From Carnobacterium sp. 17-4 (GTDB lineage: Bacteria > Bacillota > Bacilli > Lactobacillales > Carnobacteriaceae), in the NCBI RefSeq assembly GCF_000195575.1, contig NC_015391.1, positions 1,910,363 to 1,974,362 on the forward strand: 64,000 bases of DNA, in the 5' to 3' direction. The stretch's first letter is position 1. Each line of letters starts with the position of its first letter. The notes under the pieces are model-generated. The model did no database searches. It was not told where the DNA came from and worked only from the letters and a program-made list of their open reading frames with translations. Shown here piece by piece: positions 34,445 through 44,212 of this stretch. Position numbers and translations under genes: made by a program.

Positions 34445-37081
34445 TTGGAAAATTATCAAAAAGACCAAGAAACAATATTAAAAGAATTACAGACTTCACC
34501 AAAAGGCTTGCAGGATGCAGAAGTCAAAACACGTCAGGAACGCGATGGCTTAAATGAATTAAAGCAAAAAGCTAAAGATTCCGTTCTCAAATTATTTTTA
34601 GCAACTTTTAAAGACGCAATGGTTATTGTGCTATTAATAGTAGCCGTTATCCAAATGGCTTTAGGTTCAGTAGTTGAATCATTAATTATTTTTGCTGTTC
34701 TAATGATCAACTCTGTTATCAGTGTTATTCAAACTAAAAAAGCTGAAAGTTCCCTTGATGCGTTGTCCAGTCTCTCTGCTCCTGAATCGAAAGTAATCCG
34801 TAATGGCGTTAAAGTAACTATTCCAGCAAAAGAACTTGTTGTAGGAGATATTGTTATCTTAGATGCTGGGGATTATGTTCCAGCTGATGGACGTTTACTA
34901 GAAGCAGGATCACTTCAGATTAATGAAGGAATGCTAACTGGTGAATCTGTTCCAGCAGACAAAAATATCGATGTTGTTGAAAAAGAAGTCCCTGTTGGAG
35001 ATCGTTCAAACATGGTTCATAGCGGAACTTTAGTTACGTATGGTCGTGGTCTTGTGGTTGTTACAGGTACAGGTAACAATACTGAAATCGGTCAAGTTGC
35101 TAGCTTAATTGATAACGCAGTGGCTAAGCAAACACCATTGCAAAGAAAATTAGACGACTTTAGTAAAAAACTAGGATTTGGTATCCTTATTCTTTCTATT
35201 CTTATCTTTGCTATCCAAGCCGCTCGTATCTTCTTTGGCGGAGCAACAGATGTAAATACTGAATTGTTGAATGCATTTATGTTCGCAGTTGCGGTAGCCG
35301 TTGCTGCTATCCCTGAAGCATTACAATCTATCGTTACTATCGTTCTTTCTACTGGAACAAACAAGATGGCTAAGAAACATGCGATCATTCGTAAGCTTCC
35401 AGCTGTTGAAACATTAGGTTCAACAAGTGTTATTTGTACAGATAAAACAGGTACATTAACACAAAATAAAATGACGATTGTTGATTACTTTTTACCAAAT
35501 GGTCAAACGGGAGACTTCAATTCTACTCCTGATACATGGACTACTGATGAAGCTCGTTTAATGCAAATTGCTGTGTTAGCAAATGATTCAAACATCAATG
35601 ACCAAGGCCAAGAACTTGGTGACCCAACTGAAGTTGCTATGATCGCTTTCAGTAATAAAGTGAACAAACCTTACCATGAATTACGTAATGCTTACCCTAG
35701 ATTAGCTGAGTTGCCTTTTGATTCAGATCGTAAGCTAATGTCTACTGTTCATGTCATTGACGGCGAAAACCTTATGTTAACAAAAGGTGGCCCAGATGTA
35801 GTCTTTAACCGCAGTTCAAAAATATTGATTGACGGAAAAGTTGTTCCTTTAACAGAGGACAACCTGAAATCTTTAGCTGACCAAAATGAAGTCTTTTCAG
35901 ATCGTGCTTTGCGCGTATTGGCTTTTGCTTATAAACCTGTTTCAGAAGGAGAAAACATTACTTTTGAAGACGAAAATGATTTGATTTTAGTTGGTTTAGT
36001 TGCTATGATCGATCCACCTCGTGAAGCTGTTTATGGCGCTGTAGAACAAGCTAAAAAAGCTGGTATTAAAACAGTTATGATTACTGGTGACCACAAAACA
36101 ACTGCACGTGCAATTGCTCGTGATATCGGAATTTCAGAACCAGACGACATTGCTTTGACTGGTCAAGAATTAGACGCTTTAAGTGAAGACGAATTAAATG
36201 CTAAACTAGAAAAAATTTCAGTTTATGCTCGTGTTTCTCCAGAAAACAAAATCAGAATCGTTCGCGCTTGGCAAAATAAAGATAAGATCTCTGCTATGAC
36301 TGGTGATGGTGTAAACGATGCACCTGCACTGAAACAAGCAGATATCGGAATCGCAATGGGTAGCGGAACAGACGTAGCTAAAGATGCAGCTGCAATGGTA
36401 TTGACGGATGATAACTTTGTTTCAATCATTAGTGCCGTTGAAGTTGGTCGTAATGTATTTGATAACATCAAAAAAGCTGTTGCTTACCTATTTGCTGGTA
36501 ACCTTGGTGCCATTATCGCAATCATTGTTGCGTTACTAATGAACTGGGTTAACCCATTCACTGCCTTACAGTTATTGTTCATCAACTTAGTTAATGACTC
36601 TATTCCTGCTATTGCCTTAGGAATGGAAAAAGGCGAACCAAATGTTATGGAACGTAAACCAAGAGATCCAAACGAAGGCATCTTCGCAGGTGATACTTTA
36701 AGATCTGTTCTTTATCGTGGTGTGCTTATTGGTATCGCAGTAGTTATCTCACAATATATTGGATTAGGTTATTCAAATGAAATGAGTATTGCTATGGCCT
36801 TTACTACACTTATCTTGGCTCGTACTTTACAAACTTTCCCTGCACGTTCAAATACTCAAACCTCTATTGGAGCAGGTTTCTTCTCTAATATGTACGCTAT
36901 TTACGCAGTTCTGTTCTGTTCTGTTTTATATGGCGTGACAGTTCTTCCAGGTGTTCGTTCAATCTTTAATATTCCAGATAATTTTGGTTGGGAACAATGG
37001 GGAATTGCTGCAGGATTAGCTTTAGCTGCCGTTATTCTAATGGAATTAGCTAAATTTCTCCCTCATAAAAAAGAAGCTTAA
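34445..37081 (+). CDS. P-type cation ATPase, probable Mn2+/Ca2+ exporter (type IIA)
   Basis: An 878-residue membrane pump. Hallmarks are TGES near residue 166, the phosphorylation site CTDKTGTLT with Asp333, MITGDHKTTA, and MTGDGVNDAPALKQADIGIAMG. TM4 carries IPEAL where Ca2+/Mn2+ pumps of this class have a similar metal-binding proline-glutamate pair. About ten hydrophobic segments are visible. The TTG start at 34445 follows AAAGGGTG; the frame is open to 34397 without a site. The upstream manganese riboswitch points to Mn2+ export, as in lactococcal YoaB and pneumococcal MgaA. Confidence 0.9.
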   Translation: MENYQKDQETILKELQTSPKGLQDAEVKTRQERDGLNELKQKAKDSVLKLFLATFKDAMVIVLLIVAVIQMALGSVVESLIIFAVLMINSVISVIQTKKAESSLDALSSLSAPESKVIRNGVKVTIPAKELVVGDIVILDAGDYVPADGRLLEAGSLQINEGMLTGESVPADKNIDVVEKEVPVGDRSNMVHSGTLVTYGRGLVVVTGTGNNTEIGQVASLIDNAVAKQTPLQRKLDDFSKKLGFGILILSILIFAIQAARIFFGGATDVNTELLNAFMFAVAVAVAAIPEALQSIVTIVLSTGTNKMAKKHAIIRKLPAVETLGSTSVICTDKTGTLTQNKMTIVDYFLPNGQTGDFNSTPDTWTTDEARLMQIAVLANDSNINDQGQELGDPTEVAMIAFSNKVNKPYHELRNAYPRLAELPFDSDRKLMSTVHVIDGENLMLTKGGPDVVFNRSSKILIDGKVVPLTEDNLKSLADQNEVFSDRALRVLAFAYKPVSEGENITFEDENDLILVGLVAMIDPPREAVYGAVEQAKKAGIKTVMITGDHKTTARAIARDIGISEPDDIALTGQELDALSEDELNAKLEKISVYARVSPENKIRIVRAWQNKDKISAMTGDGVNDAPALKQADIGIAMGSGTDVAKDAAAMVLTDDNFVSIISAVEVGRNVFDNIKKAVAYLFAGNLGAIIAIIVALLMNWVNPFTALQLLFINLVNDSIPAIALGMEKGEPNVMERKPRDPNEGIFAGDTLRSVLYRGVLIGIAVVISQYIGLGYSNEMSIAMAFTTLILARTLQTFPARSNTQTSIGAGFFSNMYAIYAVLFCSVLYGVTVLPGVRSIFNIPDNFGWEQWGIAAGLALAAVILMELAKFLPHKKEA

Positions 37082-37111
37082 GACAAACAACTGAATAAAG
37101 AAATAGAAAAT

Positions 37112-37157
37112 CTTTTGTCTGCTGATAAATCAGCAGACAAAAGGTTTTCTTCTTTTT
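37112..37157 (+). terminator. Terminator after the cation ATPase
   Basis: Perfect 14-base arms CTTTTGTCTGCTGA and complement with a four-base loop, followed by a T-rich tail. Confidence 0.8.
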
Positions 37158-37236
37158 TGTTAAAATTTATCACTAGCAAATTTCATTTAAATCCTTTATA
37201 CTATTAACCGAATACTTGTTCGAGGAGGAAAAAAAC

Positions 37237-37770
37237 ATGAACTTTGTTGCATTGGATTTCGAAACAGCTAGCCATCAACGCCACAGCGCTTGTTCAATCG
37301 CACTGACGGTTGTAAAAAATAGTCAAATCGTTGATCATTATTACTCTTTAATTAAACCTGAAACTGAATTTTTTTGGCGTAATGTTCAAATTCACGGCAT
37401 TACCGAAGATGATGTTCAAACTGCCCCTTCTTTTCCAGAAGTTTGGGAAAAGATAAAACCTTTCTTCAAAGAAAACAAACTGATTGTTGCTCACAATCTT
37501 CCATTTGATCGTGGTGTTTTACAAGGTTGTCTTGATTATTATCAATTGCAACAACCTCACTTTCAAACACTTTGTACGGTCCAATCGAGTCGGAAATTAA
37601 TTACCGAAATTCCTAATCATAAATTGAACACCGTTTGTGACCATTTAGGAATCCGGTTAGACAACCATCATAATGCACTTGAAGACAGCAATGCTTGTGC
37701 AGCTATTCTTCTGTATTTAGAAGATCATTTTGGAACAGATCCTTTAAAAAAACTGGTTAAACATGTCTAA
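37237..37770 (+). CDS. DnaQ-like 3'-5' exonuclease
   Basis: A 177-residue DEDDh exonuclease resembling the proofreading domain of DNA polymerase III. Exo I ALDFETA (4-10), Exo II HNLPFDRGVL (near residue 88) and Exo III HNALEDSNACAAI (near 147) are intact. It lacks polymerase or other fused domains, so it is a stand-alone exonuclease. The ATG at 37237 follows GAGGAGG; an upstream in-frame TTG at 37216 overlaps that region and is rejected. Confidence 0.9.
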   Translation: MNFVALDFETASHQRHSACSIALTVVKNSQIVDHYYSLIKPETEFFWRNVQIHGITEDDVQTAPSFPEVWEKIKPFFKENKLIVAHNLPFDRGVLQGCLDYYQLQQPHFQTLCTVQSSRKLITEIPNHKLNTVCDHLGIRLDNHHNALEDSNACAAILLYLEDHFGTDPLKKLVKHV

Positions 37771-37810
37771 TTTCAATTAGAGTTAATTTTTCTAAACATT
37801 TTATTACAAC

Positions 37811-37850
37811 AAAAAAAACGACTTATTTTTTTAAATAAGTCGTTTTTTTT
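37811..37850. terminator. Terminator after the exonuclease gene
   Basis: Perfect 18-base arms AAAAAAAACGACTTATTT and complement with a TTTT loop and a long T run. Confidence 0.85.
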
Positions 37851-37955
37851 GCATTCTATTAAGTGCTATTAGTTGAATTGCTCAAACGATTCCCGTATTT
37901 TTAATATATTAGCTATATTTTGAAATGATAGCAAAAATACTTTGGAGGAGTTTAC

Positions 37956-39413
37956 ATGATTAAAAAACAAAAACAGTTTCTAGGAGCTGTCTTTATACTT
38001 ATGTTAGGTTTATTCATAAATTTAGCAACACCCCTTTCAGTTTCAGCAGAAAAAGGAACAGAAAGTGATCCATACATGATTACCACTGATGTCACCTATG
38101 CTCCATTTGAATTTAAAAATGCAGATGGGGATTATGTCGGTATTGACGTAGAAATTTTAGATGCTATTGCGCAAGATCAAGGATTCTCGTATGAATTGCG
38201 ACCATTAGCTTTTAGCGCAGGTTTACAAGCTTTAGAAAGTAACCAAGTTGACGGAATGATTGCTACTATGAGCATCACAGATGAGCGTAAAGAGTCATTT
38301 GATTTTTCTGACCCATACTTTGAAGCTGGTACTGTTATGGCTGTAGCAAAAGATAATGAGGATATAACCTCATATGAAGATTTAGATGGGAAAACGGTCG
38401 CTGTTAAAGTAGGAACAACCGGAGCAGCATTTGTGGCGGAATTAAAAAAAGAGTTTAACATTGACGTTAACCAATTTGAAGACTCGGCTACGATGTACGA
38501 AGATGTAGTTGCTGGCCATTCAGATGCAGTCTTCGATGATTATCCTGTTATGGCTTATGCTGTTCAACAAGGTCTTCAACTACAATTCCCTCTTGATCCA
38601 GAAGCAGGCGATGTCTATGGTTTTGCCGTTAATAAAGGTCAAAATCCTGAACTGCTAGAAAAATTTAATGCTGGATTAGCAAATATCAAAGAAAATGGGA
38701 TTCATGAAGAAATCACAACTAAGTATACTGGCGAAGATTCAGAAGCTACTGGAAGCAGTAATGGTTTCTTGGCCTTGATTCAAAACAATTACAAAGAATT
38801 ATTGACCGGTCTTGGACGTACATTATTATTGACTCTTATCTCTTTTGCTATTGCATTAGTTGCCGGAGTTATTTTAGGATTATTTAGTGCTACTTCAAAT
38901 AAACTTTTGATTGGCATTTCTTCTATTTATGTAACGATTATGCGAGGTATTCCATTGATTGTTCTAGCCTTTTTCGTTTACTTCTCGATTCCTCAATTTT
39001 TAAATATCCAATTATCAGCTTACGTGGCAGGTATAATTACTTTAAGCCTTAACACGACGGCTTATATCTCTGAATTGGTTCGTGGAGGTATTCAAGCTGT
39101 AGCTGTAGGGCAGTTAGAAGCCGCAAGAAGTCTCGGTTTACCTTATCAAACTTCTATGCGCAAAATTATCTTACCACAAGCAATCAAAATAATGATTCCA
39201 TCTTTTATTAATCAATTTGTCATTACCCTTAAAGACACCTCAATTCTATCCGTTATCGGTATCGTCGAATTAACTCAAACAGGAAAAATTATTATTGCAC
39301 GTACCTATTCTTCTGGAAATATGTGGTTGATTATTGGAATTATGTATATTATTTTAATTACTATTTTAACCAAGTTATCAAATGTATTGGAAAGGAAAAT
39401 GTCAAATGACTAA
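37956..39413 (+). CDS. Amino-acid ABC transporter, fused binding protein and permease (copy 1)
   Basis: A 485-residue fusion of a signal peptide (about 1-31), an amino-acid-binding domain (about 38-247; [20 protein letters not shown]) and a six-helix-type permease domain (about 275-480) with the EAA loop [22 protein letters not shown]. This is the GlnP layout of lactic acid bacteria, importing glutamine, glutamate or another polar amino acid. It overlaps its ATPase gene by eight bases. A closely similar copy lies at 46841-48295. The ligand cannot be fixed from sequence. Confidence 0.9.
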   Translation: MIKKQKQFLGAVFILMLGLFINLATPLSVSAEKGTESDPYMITTDVTYAPFEFKNADGDYVGIDVEILDAIAQDQGFSYELRPLAFSAGLQALESNQVDGMIATMSITDERKESFDFSDPYFEAGTVMAVAKDNEDITSYEDLDGKTVAVKVGTTGAAFVAELKKEFNIDVNQFEDSATMYEDVVAGHSDAVFDDYPVMAYAVQQGLQLQFPLDPEAGDVYGFAVNKGQNPELLEKFNAGLANIKENGIHEEITTKYTGEDSEATGSSNGFLALIQNNYKELLTGLGRTLLLTLISFAIALVAGVILGLFSATSNKLLIGISSIYVTIMRGIPLIVLAFFVYFSIPQFLNIQLSAYVAGIITLSLNTTAYISELVRGGIQAVAVGQLEAARSLGLPYQTSMRKIILPQAIKIMIPSFINQFVITLKDTSILSVIGIVELTQTGKIIIARTYSSGNMWLIIGIMYIILITILTKLSNVLERKMSND

Positions 39414-40137
39414 AGTAAAAGTGGAACATTTAAAGAAAAACTTTGGAAGTTTAGAAGTTTTAAAAGACTTGAACGTTGAAGTCCAAGAAGGAGAAGTGGT
39501 TTGTATCATTGGTCCTTCAGGTTCTGGTAAAAGTACTTTTTTACGCTGTCTGAATGCTTTGGAAGAAATTACAGGCGGCAAAGTCATTATCGATGACTTC
39601 GATCTTACTGATCCAAAGCAAGACATCAACAAAGTACGCGAAAATGTTGGAATGGTTTTTCAACAATTTAATTTGTTCCCTCATCTAACGGTTTTAGAAA
39701 ACATTACATTAGCACCTAAAGAACTAAAAAAAGATTCCTCAGAAGATATTAAAAAACACGCATTGGAACTGTTGGAAACGGTGGGGCTTTCTGAGAAAGC
39801 GAACGATTACCCTAAATCATTATCTGGCGGACAAAAGCAACGTGTCGCTATTGCACGTGCATTAGCAATGAATCCAGACCTTATGTTGTTTGATGAACCA
39901 ACAAGTGCTCTTGATCCGGAAATGGTTGGTGATGTGTTGGAAGTCATGCAAAAGCTGGCTGAACAAGGTATGACCATGTTGGTGGTGACTCATGAAATGG
40001 GCTTCGCTAAAGAAGTAGCCGACCGCGTAATTTTCATGGATGGTGGATACATCGTTGAAGAGGGAACTCCAGAAGACGTTTTTGGCAATCCTCAACATGA
40101 ACGGACAAAAAACTTTTTAGAGAAAGTATTGATCTAA
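39406..40137 (+). CDS. glnQ: Amino-acid ABC transporter ATPase (copy 1)
   Basis: A 243-residue ATPase for polar amino acid import. Walker [10 protein letters not shown] is near residue 32, [16 protein letters not shown] near 135 and Walker [15 protein letters not shown] near 158. The ATG at 39406 lies inside the permease's last codons, behind AAAGGA; a longer frame begins in the permease gene and is rejected. It differs from copy 2 (48288-49019) at only about 13 of 243 positions. Confidence 0.93.
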   Translation: MTKVKVEHLKKNFGSLEVLKDLNVEVQEGEVVCIIGPSGSGKSTFLRCLNALEEITGGKVIIDDFDLTDPKQDINKVRENVGMVFQQFNLFPHLTVLENITLAPKELKKDSSEDIKKHALELLETVGLSEKANDYPKSLSGGQKQRVAIARALAMNPDLMLFDEPTSALDPEMVGDVLEVMQKLAEQGMTMLVVTHEMGFAKEVADRVIFMDGGYIVEEGTPEDVFGNPQHERTKNFLEKVLI

Positions 40138-40141
40138 AAAA

Positions 40142-40313
40142 AGAGAGTGGTATAAAAAGCGTTTAGACCCGAATCACTGGAACGAATACGCGCAGTATGG
40201 TCATCGACCATCGAGCATTATTCGTGAAGTGGACGTCGGGTCTGCTTTTTGGAGCACGTTTTAGAATAAATATTCGTATATATTAAAGAGGCTTGGATTT
40301 TGTCCCAGCCTCT
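40142..40313. repeat. Palindromic intergenic element with terminal inverted repeats
   Basis: The ends AGAGAGTGGTATAAAA and TTTTGTCCCAGCCTCT pair at 12 of 16 positions. Inside is a long stem: AAAAAGC/GCTTTTT, AGACCCGA/TCGGGTCT, CACT/AGTG and a tip ATGGTC-ATC-GACCAT. The layout suggests a miniature, non-coding repeat dispersed in relatives rather than a gene. Confidence 0.6.
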
Positions 40314-40318
40314 TTTTT
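40288..40318. terminator. Terminator at the end of the palindromic element
   Basis: GAGGCTTGGA pairs with TCCCAGCCTC, followed by TTTTTT. Its T run overlaps the stop codon of the convergent acetyltransferase gene. Confidence 0.75.
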
Positions 40319-40841
40319 AAATTTCTCCAACCATCATACTCATCAGACAAACATCTAAATAAACGCCATTATCTTTAACCCCTCTTGGCATGATAGCTTC
40401 TAGTTCAAAACCCATTTTTTCATAGAGACGACGTGCTCGTTCATTACGAGCTTGAACGGTTAGTTCTAATCGTTTTAAATTACTTGATGGACTCTTTGCC
40501 CATTCAACCAATTTTTCCATCATCGTGGTGCCTAATCGCAAACCCCAATACTCTTTTGCAATTGAAATACTGATGTCTCCAATATGGTTTAATTTAGGTT
40601 TATCATTTCCATGAATTTCAGCAATTCCTACGATTTCTTCTTTATCTAAAGCGACTAATAAAACTGTTACATCAGATTCTAGAATGGCTTCAATTTCTTT
40701 ATTTTCTGCTTCTATACTTTTACTTGGCCCCTCAGCTCCCATTGTCATAAATCCTGTCTCACTCGCAATTCTGTGCAAGTGTTTCAATACTTTCTCAGCA
40801 TCGCTAGGGATAGCTTCTCGAATGTTTATCGCATCATTCAT
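40317..40841 (-). CDS. GNAT-family N-acetyltransferase next to tsaE
   Basis: A 174-residue acetyltransferase. The acetyl-CoA-binding pattern is seen as ISIAKEYWGLRLGTTMMEKLVEWA near residue 90 and the C-terminal NERARRLYEKMGFELE. It overlaps the tsaE stop by four bases (ATGA). Co-transcription of tsaE with a RimI-type acetyltransferase is common, but the EYWGLRLG motif and C terminus fit a general GNAT protein as well, so the substrate is open. Confidence 0.85.
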   Translation of the reverse strand: MNDAINIREAIPSDAEKVLKHLHRIASETGFMTMGAEGPSKSIEAENKEIEAILESDVTVLLVALDKEEIVGIAEIHGNDKPKLNHIGDISISIAKEYWGLRLGTTMMEKLVEWAKSPSSNLKRLELTVQARNERARRLYEKMGFELEAIMPRGVKDNGVYLDVCLMSMMVGEI

Positions 40842-41317
40842 TTGCTATCACTCTGACCTTCTTCAAATGAATGAAGCAATTCTTCGTACCTTTTTCCAAC
40901 AGGTTCAAAAGTCAACTCGCGTTCCATCAAGTCTTCTCCAGTAGGAACAAGTTTGATTTGCAAGTATTCTTGGGGTAAATCTTCTGGAATAAATGTTGCC
41001 CATTCAATAATCGAAACACCGTCTCCTTCAAAATATTCCTCTAACCCTAAATCCATTCCACCAGTTTCTTCTAGTCGATAAACATCCATATGATATAAAG
41101 GAAGTCTCCCCTCCAAATATTCTCTAATAATCGTATAAGTTGGGCTTTTAATCACTTTGCTTATTCCAAGACCTTCGGCTAAACCTTTTGTAAATGTTGT
41201 TTTACCTGCTCCCAAATTTCCTTCTAAAAGAATGACATCTCCTGGTTCAAGGAATTTTGCTAAATCAGCAGCTACTGCTTTCGTTTCTTCTTCATTACGT
41301 GCTTTTAGTTGTTTCAT
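40838..41317 (-). CDS. tsaE: tRNA threonylcarbamoyladenosine biosynthesis ATPase TsaE
   Basis: A 159-residue P-loop protein that supports synthesis of t6A on tRNA with TsaB, TsaC and TsaD. Walker A EGNLGAGKTTFTKGLA is near residue 33, followed by the family segment VIKSPTYTIIREY and HMDVYRLEE. The start follows GGAGAATAAC. It is coupled to the downstream acetyltransferase gene. Confidence 0.94.
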   Translation of the reverse strand: MKQLKARNEEETKAVAADLAKFLEPGDVILLEGNLGAGKTTFTKGLAEGLGISKVIKSPTYTIIREYLEGRLPLYHMDVYRLEETGGMDLGLEEYFEGDGVSIIEWATFIPEDLPQEYLQIKLVPTGEDLMERELTFEPVGKRYEELLHSFEEGQSDSK

Positions 41318-41377
41318 GTTATTCTCCTCTATCCGTTTCTACTTACCTTTTATTGTAATTCAAGTATGTAAAAAAAG

Positions 41378-41429
41378 CTAAATAAAAAATCAATTAAACA
41401 GCTACCTGTTTAATTGATTTTTTATTTAG
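41378..41429 (-). terminator. Terminator after the NAD(P)-binding protein gene
   Basis: Perfect 24-base arms around CTAC. On the minus strand it is followed by seven T residues, ending the gene at 41435-42073 before tsaE begins. Confidence 0.9.
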
Positions 41430-41434
41430 TTAAT

Positions 41435-42073
41435 TTATTCACTACATACCGTTATCCGTTGATTAATAAATTGTTGATTTTCAATCTCATCAACGAGTGC
41501 CAGAGCAAAGTCAGCGTAGCTTACTTCACTTTCGCCTTCACTATTCGTTAATAGTATGTCTTGACCCAATTGATAATTTCCAGTTCTTTCACCATCAGGA
41601 TTAAAAAAAGCAGATGGGCTTAGGTAGGTCCAGTTGATATCTTCTGTTTGGTTTAAAAGTTCAAAAGCCTTTGCCATATTAAGTGCTGTAGCTTTTGCTT
41701 CCTCAGGAAAAGTTTCAGTGTCCATCAAACGAGTTGTATTTGTATCATCGATATATAAACTACCTGCTCCACCGACAACGATTAAACGTGGCGCATCATG
41801 TCCTTGGATTAAGGATACAATATGAGCTAAACTTGTTTGATGCAATTCTTCTTTCCCTAGTGGGGCATTAAATGCATCAACCACTACATCTAACTCTTTG
41901 ATATCATCAAAATCTAAGTCATATAAATCTTTTTCAATATAACGGCTATCTTTACTGTCTATTAGCTTCGAAGCATTTCGAACCAAAGGAATGACTTCAT
42001 GTCCTCTAATCAAGGCCTCTGCTGAAATTTTTGAACCTGATTTACCTGTTGCACCGATAATTCCGATTTTCAT
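41435..42073 (-). CDS. NAD(P)-binding protein, atypical SDR (NmrA/YwnB-like)
   Basis: A 212-residue Rossmann-fold protein. The nucleotide-binding motif GIIGATGKSGSKI is at 3-15, with LVRNASKL after the second strand and LIVVGGAGSLY near residue 100. It resembles NAD(P)H-dependent FMN- or quinone-type atypical dehydrogenases annotated as NAD(P)H-binding. The catalytic triad of classical SDRs is missing, as usual for this group. Function unknown. The start follows AAGGAGGAAAT. Confidence 0.85.
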   Translation of the reverse strand: MKIGIIGATGKSGSKISAEALIRGHEVIPLVRNASKLIDSKDSRYIEKDLYDLDFDDIKELDVVVDAFNAPLGKEELHQTSLAHIVSLIQGHDAPRLIVVGGAGSLYIDDTNTTRLMDTETFPEEAKATALNMAKAFELLNQTEDINWTYLSPSAFFNPDGERTGNYQLGQDILLTNSEGESEVSYADFALALVDEIENQQFINQRITVCSE

Positions 42074-42188
42074 ATAATTTCCTCCTTATGCTACTGATTC
42101 TTCTTATTTAATTATAATGAGAAAGCATCCAATTGAGCAACTATTCTCTCTTTATCAAAAAAGAACACTAAAAATGATAAAACAAAAA

Positions 42189-42212
42189 AAGCTGACTCAA
42201 TTGAGTCAGCTT
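42189..42212. terminator. pta terminator
   Basis: A perfect palindrome AAGCTGACTCAATTGAGTC... of two 12-base arms, followed on the minus strand by TTTTTTT. Confidence 0.85.
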
Positions 42213-42222
42213 CTAGTTTTTA

Positions 42223-43203
42223 TTAACCCATTAAAGTTTGGTTAGCAGTAATGATTGCTAATTTATAGACGTCTTCTTCGTTACAACCACGGGATAAATC
42301 TGAAATTGGTTTATTTAACCCTTGTAAAATTGGTCCAATAGCTTCGAAATTACCAAAACGTTGTGCAATTTTGTAGCCAATGTTTCCTGATTGTAGTTCT
42401 GGGAAAACAAATACACTTGCTTGTCCAGCAACTTTTGAATCTGGAGCTTTTTGTTCAGCAACAGAAGCTACAAACGCAGCATCAAATTGCATTTCGCCAT
42501 CAATGTCGTATTGTGGAGCAAGTTCTTGAGCAATCTTAGTAGCTTCAGCTACTTTAGTTGCTTCTTCAGCAACAGCTGATCCTTTTGTTGAAAAGCTTAG
42601 CATTGCAACTTTTGGTTCAATCCCAAACATTTCTGCTGTTTTAGCACTTTCAACAGCGATCTCAGCTAATTCTTGAGCATTTGGATTTACGTTGATTGCA
42701 CAATCTGAGAACAAGTATTTTTCCTGTCCACGGCCACGCATCATGATAAATGCGCCACTTGTACGGCTAACGCCTGGTTTAGTTTTTATAATTTGTAATG
42801 CAGGGCGAACAGTGTCCCCAGTTGAGTGGATTGCTCCACTTACTAAACCATCAACTAGTCCCATGTATGTTAACATTGTACCAAAGTAATTTTCATCTTT
42901 TAATAATTGAATAGCCTTTTCTTCAGTAACTTTTCCTTTACGGCGTTCTACGAAAGAAGCAACCATTTCATCTAATTTATCATAATTAGCTGGATCAACA
43001 ATTTCAATATTTTCTACATTAAAACCACGATTTTTTGCAGCTTCTTTTACAACTTCAGGATTTCCAATTAATACGGGTTGAATTAAATCTTCAGATGCTA
43101 AACGAACTACAGCACCAAGAATACGAGGTTCAGATCCTTCCGGAAATACAATACGTACTTTTTTTCCTTTAATTTTTCCTGATAAACTTTCAATTAGTTC
43201 CAC
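42223..43203 (-). CDS. pta: Phosphate acetyltransferase
   Basis: A 326-residue enzyme interconverting acetyl-CoA and acetyl phosphate, for ATP formation with acetate kinase. The family shows RIVFPEGSEPRILGAVV at the start, LVDGLVSGAIHSTGDTVRPALQ near residue 125 and NIGYKIAQRFGNFEAIGPILQGLNKP near the end. It is the short form without the N-terminal regulatory domain. I chose the GTG at 43203, nine bases after GGAGG, over the GTG at 43218, which lacks a site. Confidence 0.95.
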   Translation of the reverse strand: MELIESLSGKIKGKKVRIVFPEGSEPRILGAVVRLASEDLIQPVLIGNPEVVKEAAKNRGFNVENIEIVDPANYDKLDEMVASFVERRKGKVTEEKAIQLLKDENYFGTMLTYMGLVDGLVSGAIHSTGDTVRPALQIIKTKPGVSRTSGAFIMMRGRGQEKYLFSDCAINVNPNAQELAEIAVESAKTAEMFGIEPKVAMLSFSTKGSAVAEEATKVAEATKIAQELAPQYDIDGEMQFDAAFVASVAEQKAPDSKVAGQASVFVFPELQSGNIGYKIAQRFGNFEAIGPILQGLNKPISDLSRGCNEEDVYKLAIITANQTLMG

Positions 43204-43303
43204 ACTAACAACCTCCACTATTTGTGATTATATATACATTCCTATCATACTCTTATTTTCATGAAAATGACAGTCTTTTGAGCCCAAAACCTATAAGTAT
43301 TCC

Positions 43304-43987
43304 TTATTGAACAGATTCAGGCAACTGCCAGTTTATCGGCTCTTCACCGAATTTGATCAATGCATCATTTGCTTTAGAAAATGGCTTCGATCCGAAAAAA
43401 CCACGGTAAGCGGATAAAGGACTTGGATGAACTGAGGTCAACACAACGTGTTTTGATTCATCAATCAATGCTCTCTTTTTTATCGAAGGGTTGCCCCATA
43501 GAATAAATACCATTGGCTGATTACGGTCACTTAATTTCTTTATAACAGCATCGGTTAGTGTTTCCCATCCTTTTCCTTTATGTGAATGAGCTTGTCCTTT
43601 ACGCACCGTTAATACGGTATTTAGTAATAGCACACCTTGTTTAGCCCATGATTCTAAATAACCATGATCTACAGGTGAGATTCCTAAATCACTTTGTAAC
43701 TCTTTATAGATATTAACTAATGAGGGAGGAATTTTCACGGTTGGCAACACAGAAAAGCTTAACCCATGAGCTTGTTTTGGTCCGTGATAAGGATCTTGTC
43801 CTAAAATAACCACTTTCACTTCATTATAAGGTGTCCATTCAAAAGCTTGCCAAATGTGATGCATCTCTGGATAAACGATTGTTTCTTGGTATTCTTGTAC
43901 AAGAAATTCTTTCAGTAAATGGTAAGATGGGGTGTTTGTTTGTTCTTGTAGAATTGGCAGCCAACTATTATTTACGGGTACAGTCAA
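43304..43987 (-). CDS. ung: Uracil-DNA glycosylase (family 1)
   Basis: A 227-residue repair enzyme that removes uracil from DNA. The water-activating motif ILGQDPYHGPKQAHGLSFS has Asp65, and the second motif SVHPSPLSAYRG is near residue 186. The length is normal. The start is TTG at 43987, seven bases after GGAGGG. It stands alone on its strand, after pta. Confidence 0.96.
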   Translation of the reverse strand: MTVPVNNSWLPILQEQTNTPSYHLLKEFLVQEYQETIVYPEMHHIWQAFEWTPYNEVKVVILGQDPYHGPKQAHGLSFSVLPTVKIPPSLVNIYKELQSDLGISPVDHGYLESWAKQGVLLLNTVLTVRKGQAHSHKGKGWETLTDAVIKKLSDRNQPMVFILWGNPSIKKRALIDESKHVVLTSVHPSPLSAYRGFFGSKPFSKANDALIKFGEEPINWQLPESVQ

Positions 43988-44212
43988 TATGGTCCCTCCT
44001 TTGTCACGTTTAAAGTTTCTTTTTCAATTTACTTCTATCCTACAAGAATTAGTCTCTTCACACAACTCTACTCTTCATCTGTTCATTATTTTTTGTTTAT
44101 TAATTTCATGTTTCTTTTTGATAAATTTAAGAAGAAAAGGGCATTATGCGTTTATTTTCTCTCTATTAATGGTAGACTTATTAAGACAAATGAATCTTGG
44201 GAGGAACCAAAC

